From Bacteroidota bacterium (lineage in GTDB: Bacteria; Bacteroidota; Bacteroidia; Chitinophagales; Chitinophagaceae): a stretch of 13,910 bases of DNA. Where the stretch lies: positions 1 to 13,910 of the forward strand of contig CANHIR010000032.1 of NCBI GenBank assembly GCA_947461015.1, read 5' to 3'. Below are positions 7,282 to 13,910 of the stretch, piece after piece. The notes under the pieces are model-generated. The model had not been told where the DNA came from and made no database searches. It saw only the letters and a list, made by a program, of their open reading frames with translations. The translations under genes and the position numbers were made by a program. How positions within the stretch are numbered: position 1 is the stretch's first letter; every line of letters begins with the position of its first letter.

Positions 7282-7318
7282 AAAAAAGGGTTCATCTTTG
7301 CAGATGAACCCTTTTTTT
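7282..7318. terminator. Strong bidirectional terminator
   Basis: The perfect ten-base stem GGGTTCATCT (7288-7297) / AGATGAACCC (7302-7311) has the four-base loop TTGC, six A before it and seven T after it. It therefore works on both strands. It lies 20 bases after the peptidase stop and 44 bases past the end of the ABC-F gene, so it serves both converging genes. Confidence 0.92.
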
Positions 7319-7361
7319 ATTTTTAAAGAAGATAAAAGTTGATTTTGAAAAAATCCCGTTC

Positions 7362-9329
7362 TTATTGTTTACTTTCTAAATCGGCTAAGTCGTTAAATGC
7401 AATCTCATATTCCTTATTCATGGAACGTATTAATGCATTTTTATCGTGATAGGATTTTTCAATGGTTTGAAACTTAGTTACATCGGAATAAATTGTAGGA
7501 TCGGCCATTTGTAATTCAATGTCTACTTTTTCTTTATTCAAGGTTTCAATATTGTGTTCTAATTGTGTTAATGCTTTTTGTAATTTTTGAATTTGCTTTT
7601 GCAAGTCCTTGTCAATTGGACCGGCTTTCACTTCGGGGACAATTAACGGCTCAGGCTTTTTAGCGGCTACAGGAGTTGCTTTTGAAGCACCCGCTTTGGC
7701 TAGTTCTGGATTAGCAGCTTTTTGTTTTGCCATACGTTCTTTCCAAGCTACCCATTCGGCGTAGTCACCTTTGAATTCAATAATTTTTTCGTCTTCAATT
7801 TCCCAAATCTTATTTGCTGTCTTTGAAATAAAGTAACGATCGTGACTTACTAAAATAATAGAGCCATCATATTTAGTTAAAGCGTCAGCCAATAATTCAA
7901 CAGTGGCCATGTCCAAGTGGTTGGTAGGTTCATCCAACATTAAAAAGTTGGCTTTACTAATAATGGTTTTAGTCAATGCAACTCTGGCTTTTTCACCCCC
8001 ACTTAAAATTTTAATTTTCTTATCAATCTCATCCCCTCCAAATAAGAAGCAACCTAATAAAGCGCGCAATTCCAAATCAGTTTTTTTGGTACCACATTCT
8101 TGTACTTCTTGTAAAATGGAATTGTTTAAGTTTAGCGATTCTAATTGGTGCTGTGCATAAAAACTTTCGTCTACATTATGTCCCCAAATACACTCACCTT
8201 CAAAGCTTTCCATGCCTGCAACAATTCTTAATAAAGTAGATTTTCCTTTTCCATTCGCACCAATCAACGCAATTTTATCACCTCTTTCAATTTCTGCAAA
8301 TGCATTTTCTAGAATGGTAAGGGTAGGGTATGTTTTGCTAATTCCTTTTAGGTCTACTAAAACCTTGCCTGGCGTTTTATCAACTGCAAAATTGATTCGA
8401 ATATTTGGTCTTTCTAATTGAACGTCCTCGATAACATCCAATTTGTCCAATCTTTTTTGAATACTTTGAGCTGCGGCTGCTTTAGAAGCTTTTGCTTTAA
8501 AGCGTTCAATAAAACGTTCTTGTTGACGAATATAATCTTGTTGATTTTCAAAAGCACGTTGTTGAATTTCTATTCTTTGTACTTTTTCTACCTCATAATA
8601 TTCATAATCGCCAGTGTAAAAATTTAGTTGTTGTTGGTATACCTCAACAATTTTATTTACCATTTTATTCAAGAAGAATTTATCGTGACTCACAATAACC
8701 ACACTTCCTTTATAATGTAACAAATACTTCTCCAACCATTCAATACTTGGTAAGTCCAAGTGGTTGGTAGGTTCATCCAATAACAATACGTCTGGTGCTT
8801 GTAAAATCATTTTAGCTAGTAAGACGCGCATTCTCCAACCTCCACTAAATTCTTTATAGGGTCTTGCTAAGTCCTTTGTCGTAAATCCAAGTCCATGTAA
8901 AACCTCTTCTGCTTTGTGGTTAATATTATAGCCATCTAACACATCTAACTCATGTAATGCGTCGGTATATTTAATAAGAATGTCGTTGTCCTCTGGGTTT
9001 GCTTCTAAATCAATACCCAATTGCTCAATTTCTTTTTCTAGTGCACGTACTCGCTCAAAAGCACCCAAAGCCACCTCTGTGATGGTTTCATTGGTGTCAA
9101 AACTTAATAAATCCTGGTGTAAATAGCCAATGGTTGTGTCACGCCCTTTTTCTACGGTGCCTTTGCTTGGTGTATATTGACCCACCAAAAGTTTTAAAAT
9201 GGTTGATTTACCTGTTCCATTATAACCAATCAATCCAATGCGTTCGCCTGGTTGTATGTGCCAAGTGGCTTCACTTATAATGGCTCTTGCACCAAACTCA
9301 AACGTAACATTTTGTAATCCTATCAGCAT
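7362..9329 (-). CDS. ABC-F family ATPase (ribosome-associated translation factor type)
   Basis: The 655-residue protein has two ABC domains in one chain and no membrane segments, the defining ABC-F layout; members act on the ribosome, not in transport. First domain: Walker A GYNGTGKS (35-42), signature FSGGW (161-165), Walker B and switch LLLDEPTNHLD (182-192), SHD (214-216). The charged helical linker at about 240-310 matches the tRNA-interaction region of the family. Second domain: Walker A GANGKGKS (357-364), LSGGE (442-446), DEPTNHLD (466-473), SHD (495-497). An Ala/Lys/Pro-rich spacer (535-572) leads to a C-terminal coiled coil (572-652). Both catalytic Glu residues are present. Paralogues include housekeeping and antibiotic-protection types, and the sequence alone does not decide which this is; I lean to housekeeping, since nothing nearby suggests resistance. 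It converges with the peptidase gene and is divergent from the lipoprotein gene. Confidence 0.95.
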   Translation of the reverse strand: MLIGLQNVTFEFGARAIISEATWHIQPGERIGLIGYNGTGKSTILKLLVGQYTPSKGTVEKGRDTTIGYLHQDLLSFDTNETITEVALGAFERVRALEKEIEQLGIDLEANPEDNDILIKYTDALHELDVLDGYNINHKAEEVLHGLGFTTKDLARPYKEFSGGWRMRVLLAKMILQAPDVLLLDEPTNHLDLPSIEWLEKYLLHYKGSVVIVSHDKFFLNKMVNKIVEVYQQQLNFYTGDYEYYEVEKVQRIEIQQRAFENQQDYIRQQERFIERFKAKASKAAAAQSIQKRLDKLDVIEDVQLERPNIRINFAVDKTPGKVLVDLKGISKTYPTLTILENAFAEIERGDKIALIGANGKGKSTLLRIVAGMESFEGECIWGHNVDESFYAQHQLESLNLNNSILQEVQECGTKKTDLELRALLGCFLFGGDEIDKKIKILSGGEKARVALTKTIISKANFLMLDEPTNHLDMATVELLADALTKYDGSIILVSHDRYFISKTANKIWEIEDEKIIEFKGDYAEWVAWKERMAKQKAANPELAKAGASKATPVAAKKPEPLIVPEVKAGPIDKDLQKQIQKLQKALTQLEHNIETLNKEKVDIELQMADPTIYSDVTKFQTIEKSYHDKNALIRSMNKEYEIAFNDLADLESKQ

Positions 9330-9349
9330 ATTTTATTAAATTCAGAGCG

Positions 9350-9357
9350 CAAAGTTA
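9350..9357 (-). promoter_or_regulatory. Possible -7 box of the ABC-F gene
   Basis: The minus strand reads TAACTTTG, a full match to TAnnTTTG, 20 bases before the start codon. No TTG is found at the expected distance upstream, so the support is a single element in AT-rich DNA. Confidence 0.4.
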
Positions 9358-9381
9358 GCCTATGAATGGGCTAATTATGCA

Positions 9382-9389
9382 TATTTTTG
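9382..9389 (+). promoter_or_regulatory. Possible -7 box of the lipoprotein gene
   Basis: TATTTTTG is a full match to TAnnTTTG, ending 15 bases before the ATG at 9405. Transcription would start near 9393-9395 with a short leader. It also covers the TTG at 9387 that could be mistaken for a start codon, which favours the ATG at 9405. The -33 box is unclear. Confidence 0.4.
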
Positions 9390-9404
9390 ATAAAATTCTT
9401 GAAG

Positions 9405-9980
9405 ATGAAACGCTTTTTAGTAGTATTTACTTGTTTTTTTATGTGGGCTTGTTCACAAAAAGCCTCAAAACAGGAGTCGTCAAGTTATTGGCATTATCAA
9501 CCCCAAAATTACAATGCACAAACCGATTATAATGCTAAGCAAATTGTAAACGGATATCAGGATTTACTTAAAGGGTTTGCATATAGAGACACGCTAAAGA
9601 TGAAAGAAAGTAGTATTGGTTTAGCAAAGCTTACAGATTCTTTATCAAAGTTAATATTGAGCACAGATAAAAATATTCAAAAAAACTGGGAAAATAGTTT
9701 ACAAAATATAGGGGCAGAATTGCAAGGTGTTTTTGTAAGTAATGCAGAAAATAATTCAAAAGAATTAAAAATGTCAATGAACATGACTGGCATTCAAATT
9801 TTAGATCTGCTTTGTAATATTGGTTATAAAGAAAGTAGTATATACATTTTTAATACCAAAGACGAACAATTTGAAGATGGACTAATTTGGTTTGGAAATC
9901 AGAAAATGTCGTCAAATCCATATGAAATGCAAGTTGGAAAAGAAATACAAGCAAGTAGTATTTTGCAAGAATTAAAATAA
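9405..9980 (+). CDS. Small lipoprotein of unknown function
   Basis: From the ATG at 9405 the product has 191 residues. It opens with a lipoprotein signal: MKRF, a short hydrophobic stretch, then the lipobox MWAC with Cys16 as the expected lipidated residue. The ORF extends upstream to a TTG at 9387, but that codon lies inside a promoter-like box and would spoil the short n-region. After the Cys the mature chain is polar, rich in Ser, Lys, Asn and Gln. A probable helical stretch (about 40-105) contains repeated Leu/Ile spacing such as LAKLTDSLSKLIL, and a more strand-like C-terminal part follows. No known family motif is recognised and no acidic surface-export signal follows the Cys, so a periplasm-facing membrane anchor is likely (inference). 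It ends six bases from the convergent gene at 9987 with no terminator between them. Confidence 0.8.
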   Translation: MKRFLVVFTCFFMWACSQKASKQESSSYWHYQPQNYNAQTDYNAKQIVNGYQDLLKGFAYRDTLKMKESSIGLAKLTDSLSKLILSTDKNIQKNWENSLQNIGAELQGVFVSNAENNSKELKMSMNMTGIQILDLLCNIGYKESSIYIFNTKDEQFEDGLIWFGNQKMSSNPYEMQVGKEIQASSILQELK

Positions 9981-9986
9981 TACAAT

Positions 9987-11012
9987 TTATTCCTTCGGTT
10001 CAAACTTCATAACAATTTTATTATTGCTTTTTATATTTGGATTAATATAAAACTCGTCATTAATAATTCCATCTTTGACAATCATTAAGGAGCTATTTGC
10101 TGGGGTGGTTGTCCCTGTTTTATTGGCAACCAAAATAATAGTATGCTCCTTGATTTTATCATTAAAATGCAAGTCAAAATGGATTGGTTTAAAACTTAAT
10201 TTAACGGCGCCTAACAAAAGAACATTATTGTCATAAACCGAAATACTATCATTGTCAAAACTGCCATTGTCAATAAGATCAATGCCAACCATATTTTTAT
10301 TTACAGTTATTTTTTTGAGTAATTTATTATCTCTACTTATGAGTACCCATGGTATTTGTTGAAAGGATTTCTTTACTAGTGGTGCTGTCTGAAAAACCTG
10401 CTTTGGCGTATCTTTTAAAATTTCTGGCAAGGGTGAAATGAATGGAATAGAGGCTTTGTTCACTGCAATTACTTTTGAAGTGTCTAAATTTTTTATTTCC
10501 TTTGAAATAACTATTTTTTTATTATCAAACTTATTTTCTTTTGCAATTTTTTGTTTGTTCTCTGTTTTCATACCAACAAGCACCCATTCTTTTACTAATA
10601 AAACTGTTCCAGATCCACAATCACCTGTCCCTGTTAAATTATTAGACATATAAGTGCCTTGTAAAATTTCTCTTCCATTTTCACTAAAATAAGAAAGGTG
10701 GTTGCTCATTAAACACGCCTGTGTATTTGCAGACAATAATAGTTGTTCAAACCTGGTTTCAATAATATTTACCAATTGAACTTTATTAGTGACAATAACT
10801 GTTGCAGTTGCTTTAGCAGATAATTTTGAAGAAAATTTGGTAAGGGTAGTTGCAGTATAATCTTGCTTTCCATTATTTTGAATATATATTTCATATGGGA
10901 AAGTAGCCCCATTTGAATTCGTGTAATAACCCACCCATTTACCACTCAAATTTTGCGCTTGAGCAGAGTTTAAGATTCCCATAAATAGTATTAAAAACAA
11001 GGATCGATACAT
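9987..11012 (-). CDS. Exported protein of unknown function, two beta-rich domains
   Basis: The 341-residue product starts with a Sec signal (MYRSLFLILFMG, likely cut after AQA at 17-19). Residues 20-145 begin LSGKWVGYYT and contain alternating strand patterns, two Cys (100 and 132) and a Gly-rich GTGDCGSGT, which suggests a small beta barrel or lipocalin-like fold (inference). A Lys-rich low-complexity linker follows at about 148-215. Residues 218-341 contain DLIDNGSFDNDSISVYDNN (245-263) and a later PANSSLMIV (304-312). I recognise this pattern as a C-terminal domain recurring in secreted Bacteroidota proteins, usually as DNGxxDGDTVSVxxN and PPNTALMxV. No catalytic motif is visible. It shares an intergenic region with thrS and converges on the lipoprotein gene. 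The role is unknown; ligand or surface binding is a guess. Confidence 0.85.
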   Translation of the reverse strand: MYRSLFLILFMGILNSAQAQNLSGKWVGYYTNSNGATFPYEIYIQNNGKQDYTATTLTKFSSKLSAKATATVIVTNKVQLVNIIETRFEQLLLSANTQACLMSNHLSYFSENGREILQGTYMSNNLTGTGDCGSGTVLLVKEWVLVGMKTENKQKIAKENKFDNKKIVISKEIKNLDTSKVIAVNKASIPFISPLPEILKDTPKQVFQTAPLVKKSFQQIPWVLISRDNKLLKKITVNKNMVGIDLIDNGSFDNDSISVYDNNVLLLGAVKLSFKPIHFDLHFNDKIKEHTIILVANKTGTTTPANSSLMIVKDGIINDEFYINPNIKSNNKIVMKFEPKE

Positions 11013-11016
11013 AAGG

Positions 11017-11024
11017 CAAATCTA
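11017..11024 (-). promoter_or_regulatory. Possible -7 box of the unknown exported protein gene
   Basis: The minus strand reads TAGATTTG, a full TAnnTTTG match, ending only four bases before the ATG at 11010-11012. If used, transcription would start at or next to the start codon, giving a nearly leaderless message. A TTTG occurs upstream (11040-11043), but its 15-base spacing is short of the usual 19. Confidence 0.35.
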
Positions 11025-11074
11025 TGTATAAATTGTACTCAAAATCTAAGAATTCATCAACCACTATTTTTTGT

Positions 11075-11082
11075 TATCTTTA
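11075..11082 (+). promoter_or_regulatory. Possible -7 box of thrS
   Basis: TATCTTTA matches TAnnTTTG except for the last base and lies 22 bases before the thrS ATG, a normal distance. An overlapping alternative, TATTTTTT, lies at 11065-11072. No clear -33 box is seen. The short leader holds no T-box or other visible structure. Confidence 0.35.
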
Positions 11083-11104
11083 CGCCCATATTCAGCTATA
11101 AAAC

Positions 11105-13045
11105 ATGGTTCAAATTCAATTTCCAGACGGTGCAGTGCGATCCTACGAAAAAGGGATTACTGCTTTAGGTATTGCTAAATCTATCAGTGAAGGTTTGGCT
11201 AAAAAAGTGTTAGCAGCTTCGGTAAATGGTGAAGTGTGGGATGCCACGCGTCCTATTAACAGCGATGCCGCATTAAAATTATTAACCTGGGACGACAACG
11301 AGGGTAAGAATACTTTTTGGCATTCTTCTGCGCATTTATTGGCGGAAGCGGTTGAACTTCAGTTTCCTGGTGCTAAGTTTTGGGTAGGCCCAGCATTGGA
11401 GAAAGGGTTTTACTATGATATTGATTTAGGGGGTAAAACCTTAAAGGAAGAAGATGTTATTATTTTAGAGAAGAAAATGAACGAATTGGCGAAACAAGCC
11501 AATGAATATATCCGTAAGGAAATGTCCAAGGCCGAAGCCATTGCTTATTTTACTGAAAAAGCCGATGAATATAAATTGGATTTATTGTCTGGCTTAGAAG
11601 ACGGAACCATTACTTTTTACACACAGGGTCAATTTACAGACCTATGTCGAGGACCACATATTCCAAATACTGCTGCAATTAAAGCCATTAAGATTACGAA
11701 TATAGCAGGCGCATTTTGGAAAGGAGATGAGAAGAATAAAATGTTAACCAGGGTGTATGGTGTTACATTCCCGAATCAAAAGGAATTAGACGAGTACTTG
11801 TTAATGTTGGAAGAAGCAAAGAAAAGAGATCACCGTAAATTAGGGAAAGAACTAGGCATTTATACCATGGATGATGATGTGGGACCAGGACTTCCTTTGT
11901 GGATGCCCAATGGTACTATCATTATTGAGGAATTAGAAAACTTAGCCAAAGAAACCGAGGAAGCTGCTGGCTATAAGCGTGTGGTTACGCCACATATTGC
12001 TAAAGAAAGCATGTATATCACTAGTGGTCACTTGCCGTATTATCAGGATAGTATGTTCCCGCCAATGGAATTGGATGGCACTAAATATTACTTGAAAGCA
12101 ATGAACTGTCCGCATCACCATAAAATATTTGATGCAGAACCAAAGAGCTATAAGGACATGCCACTAAGGCTTGCAGAGTATGGTACCTGTTACCGTTATG
12201 AGCAATCTGGTGAATTGTTTGGTTTAATGCGCGTACGTTGTTTACACATGAATGATGCGCATATTTATTGTACGAAGGAACAATTTGCTGCGGAGTTTCG
12301 TGCGGTGAATGAAATGTATTTGAAGTATTTCAAAATTTTCGGCATTGATAAATATGTAATGCGCTTAAGCCTTCATGATCCAGCTAAATTGGGTCAGAAA
12401 TATATTAATGAACCTGAACTTTGGTTAGAGACCGAAGCCATGGTGCGTGCAGTATTAATTGAAACAGGAACTCCATTTGTGGAAGTGCAAGATGAAGGTG
12501 CTTTTTATGGCCCTAAGATTGACGTTCAAATTTGGAGTGTGATTGGCCGTGAGTTTACTTTGGCAACCAATCAAGTGGATTTTGCACAAGGAAAACGCTT
12601 CAACTTAAATTTCACTAATAAGGACAACGAGCCTGAGACTCCGTTAATTATACATCGTGCACCATTGGGTACACATGAACGCTTTATTGGTTTCTTGTTA
12701 GAGCATTATGCGGGTAAATTCCCGGTTTGGTTAGCACCTTTACAGGTTAAAGTTTTACCCATTAGCGATAAATTCATGCCTTATGCACAGGAAGTTTTTG
12801 CGGAATTAAAAAAGGCAGGCGTTCGTGTTGAAATAGATGATCGCAATGAAAAAATAGGTAAAAAAATCAGAGATACCGAAATAATGAAAGTGCCGTATAT
12901 GCTGGTGATTGGTGAGAAAGAAGTCGCTGAAAGCAAGCTTTCTGTTAGACGTCAGGGCAAAGGTGACCTTGGAATGTTGGACAAAGCTGCGTTCCTAGCA
13001 CAAGTAGTGGAAGAAATTGCAGAAAGAATGGCGCCCGAAGCATAA
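11105..13045 (+). CDS. thrS: Threonine-tRNA ligase
   Basis: The 646-residue protein has the full bacterial ThrRS layout and charges tRNA-Thr in the cytoplasm. In order: TGS domain (1-62), editing domain with HSSAH (73-77, His73 and His77) and Cys181 in TDLCRGPH, class II catalytic core (about 245-540), and anticodon-binding domain (545-640). The zinc ligands that select threonine are present: Cys335 in MNCPHHH, His386 in NDAHIYC and His517 in IIHRAP. Two core motifs differ from the E. coli wording: RVRCLHMNDAH where E. coli has RVRGFTQDDAH, and HRAPLGTHERF where E. coli has HRAILGSMERF. The ligand residues are kept, so I treat these as clade variants. It is 42 bases upstream of infC, in the widely conserved thrS-infC-rpmI-rplT order. 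Confidence 0.98.
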   Translation: MVQIQFPDGAVRSYEKGITALGIAKSISEGLAKKVLAASVNGEVWDATRPINSDAALKLLTWDDNEGKNTFWHSSAHLLAEAVELQFPGAKFWVGPALEKGFYYDIDLGGKTLKEEDVIILEKKMNELAKQANEYIRKEMSKAEAIAYFTEKADEYKLDLLSGLEDGTITFYTQGQFTDLCRGPHIPNTAAIKAIKITNIAGAFWKGDEKNKMLTRVYGVTFPNQKELDEYLLMLEEAKKRDHRKLGKELGIYTMDDDVGPGLPLWMPNGTIIIEELENLAKETEEAAGYKRVVTPHIAKESMYITSGHLPYYQDSMFPPMELDGTKYYLKAMNCPHHHKIFDAEPKSYKDMPLRLAEYGTCYRYEQSGELFGLMRVRCLHMNDAHIYCTKEQFAAEFRAVNEMYLKYFKIFGIDKYVMRLSLHDPAKLGQKYINEPELWLETEAMVRAVLIETGTPFVEVQDEGAFYGPKIDVQIWSVIGREFTLATNQVDFAQGKRFNLNFTNKDNEPETPLIIHRAPLGTHERFIGFLLEHYAGKFPVWLAPLQVKVLPISDKFMPYAQEVFAELKKAGVRVEIDDRNEKIGKKIRDTEIMKVPYMLVIGEKEVAESKLSVRRQGKGDLGMLDKAAFLAQVVEEIAERMAPEA

Positions 13046-13087
13046 CAATGACTATCTTTACTAACATAAACAACGTTTTAAAAATTA

Positions 13088-13669
13088 ATGGCATTACCGA
13101 ACAGAGGACCCCGTTTTAACCCAAGGTTTCAAAGACAACAAGAACCAGAGCATCGTATTAATGATCGTATCAGAGTTCCAGAAATTAGATTGGTTGGTGA
13201 CAATATCACCGTAGGAGTTTACAACACACAAGAAGCGCTGAAAATAGCTGCAGACCAAGGTTTGGACCTAGTGGAGATTTCTCCAACTGCCAATCCTCCT
13301 GTTTGTAAAGTTATTGATTATAAGAAATTTCTTTATGAGAAAAAGCGTAAGGAAAAAGAGATGAAAGCGAACTCAAAACAATCTGAGATTAAAGAGATTC
13401 GTTTCACACCAGGTACCGATGATCATGATTTTGACTTTAAAGCAAAACACGCCGAAAAATTTTTACAAGACGGTAACAAAGTAAAAGCCTACGTTCAATT
13501 TAAAGGTCGTGCAATTATGTTCCAAGATCGCGGTCAATTGCTTTTATTAAAATTCGCTGAAAGATTAGCAGAAGCTGGTACTTTAGAAAGCATGCCTAAA
13601 TTAGAAGGAAAGAGAATGTTTGCCATTTTCCAACCTAAGGCAGGTGGTAAAAAGAAGCCAACCACTTAA
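13088..13669 (+). CDS. infC: Translation initiation factor IF-3
   Basis: The 193-residue protein binds the 30S subunit, checks initiator tRNA and keeps the subunits apart. The N-domain (about 20-90) contains INDRIRVPEIRLVG and the hallmark EISPTANPPVCKVIDYKKF (63-81), followed by a Lys-rich linker (84-98). The C-domain (99-187) begins IKEIRFTPGTDDHDF and ends in KLEGKRMFAIFQPK. The first 20 residues, rich in Arg, Pro and Gln, and the Lys-rich end extend beyond the E. coli protein. The start is ATG at 13088: an in-frame TAA at 13079 and no ATT/ATA/ATC in between exclude the rare AUU-type start used for self-control in E. coli. It follows thrS by 42 bases with no promoter or hairpin visible between them, so they are probably co-transcribed. 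Confidence 0.97.
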   Translation: MALPNRGPRFNPRFQRQQEPEHRINDRIRVPEIRLVGDNITVGVYNTQEALKIAADQGLDLVEISPTANPPVCKVIDYKKFLYEKKRKEKEMKANSKQSEIKEIRFTPGTDDHDFDFKAKHAEKFLQDGNKVKAYVQFKGRAIMFQDRGQLLLLKFAERLAEAGTLESMPKLEGKRMFAIFQPKAGGKKKPTT

Positions 13670-13682
13670 TTATTACAAACTT

Positions 13683-13705
13683 AAATCAGCTAAAATGCTG
13701 ATTTT
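13683..13705 (+). terminator. Weak hairpin after infC
   Basis: AAATCAGC (13683-13690) pairs with GCTGATTT (13697-13704) around the loop TAAAAT. Only a short T tract follows, so by itself it would be a weak terminator or a 3'-end stabiliser. It begins 13 bases after the infC stop and is followed by a stronger hairpin. Confidence 0.5.
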
Positions 13706-13721
13706 CAATAGAATTTTTGTC

Positions 13722-13748
13722 AAAAGCCACATTTTATGTGGCTTTTTT
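13722..13748 (+). terminator. Intrinsic terminator after thrS-infC
   Basis: AAAAGCCACAT (13722-13732) pairs with ATGTGGCTTTT (13736-13746) around TTT, followed by more T residues. This is a good rho-independent terminator. It ends two bases before the -33 box of the next promoter, so infC and rpmI look like separate transcription units here. Confidence 0.82.
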
Positions 13749-13749
13749 G

Positions 13750-13780
13750 TTTGAATTATTGTCTACTTACACTACCTTTG
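13750..13780 (+). promoter_or_regulatory. rpmI: Promoter of rpmI
   Basis: TTTG (13750-13753) is followed after exactly 19 bases by TACCTTTG (13773-13780), a full match to the Bacteroidota consensus. Transcription would start near 13784-13786. That leaves an untranslated leader of about 75 bases before rpmI. Confidence 0.85.
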
Positions 13781-13783
13781 CCA

Positions 13784-13860
13784 TCCATTTCCCACAAGGC
13801 TCAACAAGTGTCTCGCCCGTGCAAGACCGCCAGTAGGGAGTAATCGATAAGATTATAATA
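13784..13860 (+). promoter_or_regulatory. Structured leader of rpmI, possible ribosomal-protein control site
   Basis: Between the predicted start of transcription and the rpmI ATG lies a leader visibly less AT-rich than its surroundings. It can form GTCTCGC (13810-13816) / GCAAGAC (13821-13827) with loop CCGT and one C-A mismatch. An alternative pairing of CCC (13816-13818) with GGG (13836-13838) competes with it. Known L20-controlled leaders precede rpmI-rplT or infC in other phyla, so an autoregulatory role is plausible, but I cannot show homology. No Shine-Dalgarno sequence precedes the ATG. Confidence 0.4.
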
Positions 13861-13910
13861 ATGCCAAAAGTAAAAACTAACTCAAGCGCAAAAAAGCGTT
13901 TTAAAGTTAC
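13861..13910 (+). CDS. rpmI: Ribosomal protein bL35 (5' part, cut by window end)
   Basis: The ATG at 13861 opens MPKVKTNSSAKKRFKVT and then leaves the window. This is the highly conserved N-terminus of bL35 of the large ribosomal subunit, usually written MPKxKTxSxAKKRFKxT. Position directly after thrS-infC is the expected one, and rplT should follow outside the window. Sixteen complete codons are visible, so nothing can be said about the rest. Confidence 0.93.
   Translation, partial: MPKVKTNSSAKKRFKV

Noticed and set aside
7282..7318. Long inverted repeat as an insertion-sequence end or CRISPR unit
   Set aside because: It occurs once, has A and T runs on its flanks and lies between two converging gene ends, which is a terminator layout.
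9387..9404. TTG start for the lipoprotein
   Set aside because: The codon is inside a TAnnTTTG promoter box, and the ATG at 9405 gives a standard short lipoprotein signal.
11013..11104. T-box or other amino-acid-responsive leader of thrS
   Set aside because: The gap is only 92 bases, AT-rich, with no stem, no T-box core and no terminator.

Overview
The window reads as ordinary chromosomal DNA of a Bacteroidota bacterium, most likely of the Chitinophagaceae or a near relative (the phylum is well supported, the family is inference). Three things point there. Several genes are preceded by the phylum's TTTG-N19-TAnnTTTG promoter type instead of an E. coli-like -35/-10. Shine-Dalgarno sequences are absent. 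The gene content fits too: a NagB-PIG-L fusion, a secreted S9 peptidase and a secreted protein with a C-terminal beta domain familiar from Bacteroidota. The DNA is AT-rich throughout, and I see no mobile element, CRISPR array, prophage or obvious transferred island.

Left part (1-4620, all on the minus strand): a tRNA-Arg(ACG) gene with its own clean promoter, then, reading against the numbering, pfkA, pyk and nagB. pfkA and pyk are 42 bases apart and look like one glycolytic operon closed by a hairpin terminator. nagB follows on the same strand. Its product makes fructose-6-phosphate from amino sugar, which is the substrate of PfkA, so the three genes together form an amino-sugar-to-pyruvate module. 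A good promoter lies upstream of pfkA, and an operator-like repeat abuts its -33 box.

Middle (4848-11012): a secreted glutamyl-endopeptidase-like S9 serine peptidase (+), a strong shared terminator, an ABC-F translation ATPase (-), a short unknown lipoprotein (+) and an unknown exported protein (-). The last two converge with only six bases between them. This is the least characterised stretch.

Right part (11105-13910): the widely conserved translation cluster thrS, infC, rpmI. thrS and infC are closely spaced. After infC come two hairpins, the second a good terminator, then a near-perfect promoter and a leader of about 75 bases with a hairpin in front of rpmI, which runs off the end of the window. 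rpmI (and presumably rplT beyond) can therefore be transcribed separately.

I found no clearly new multi-gene system. The observations most worth following are an apparent compensatory change in the tRNA (A19-U56 in place of G19-C56), the operator-like repeat at the pfkA promoter, the NagB-PIG-L fusion, the rpmI leader and the two unknown envelope proteins.
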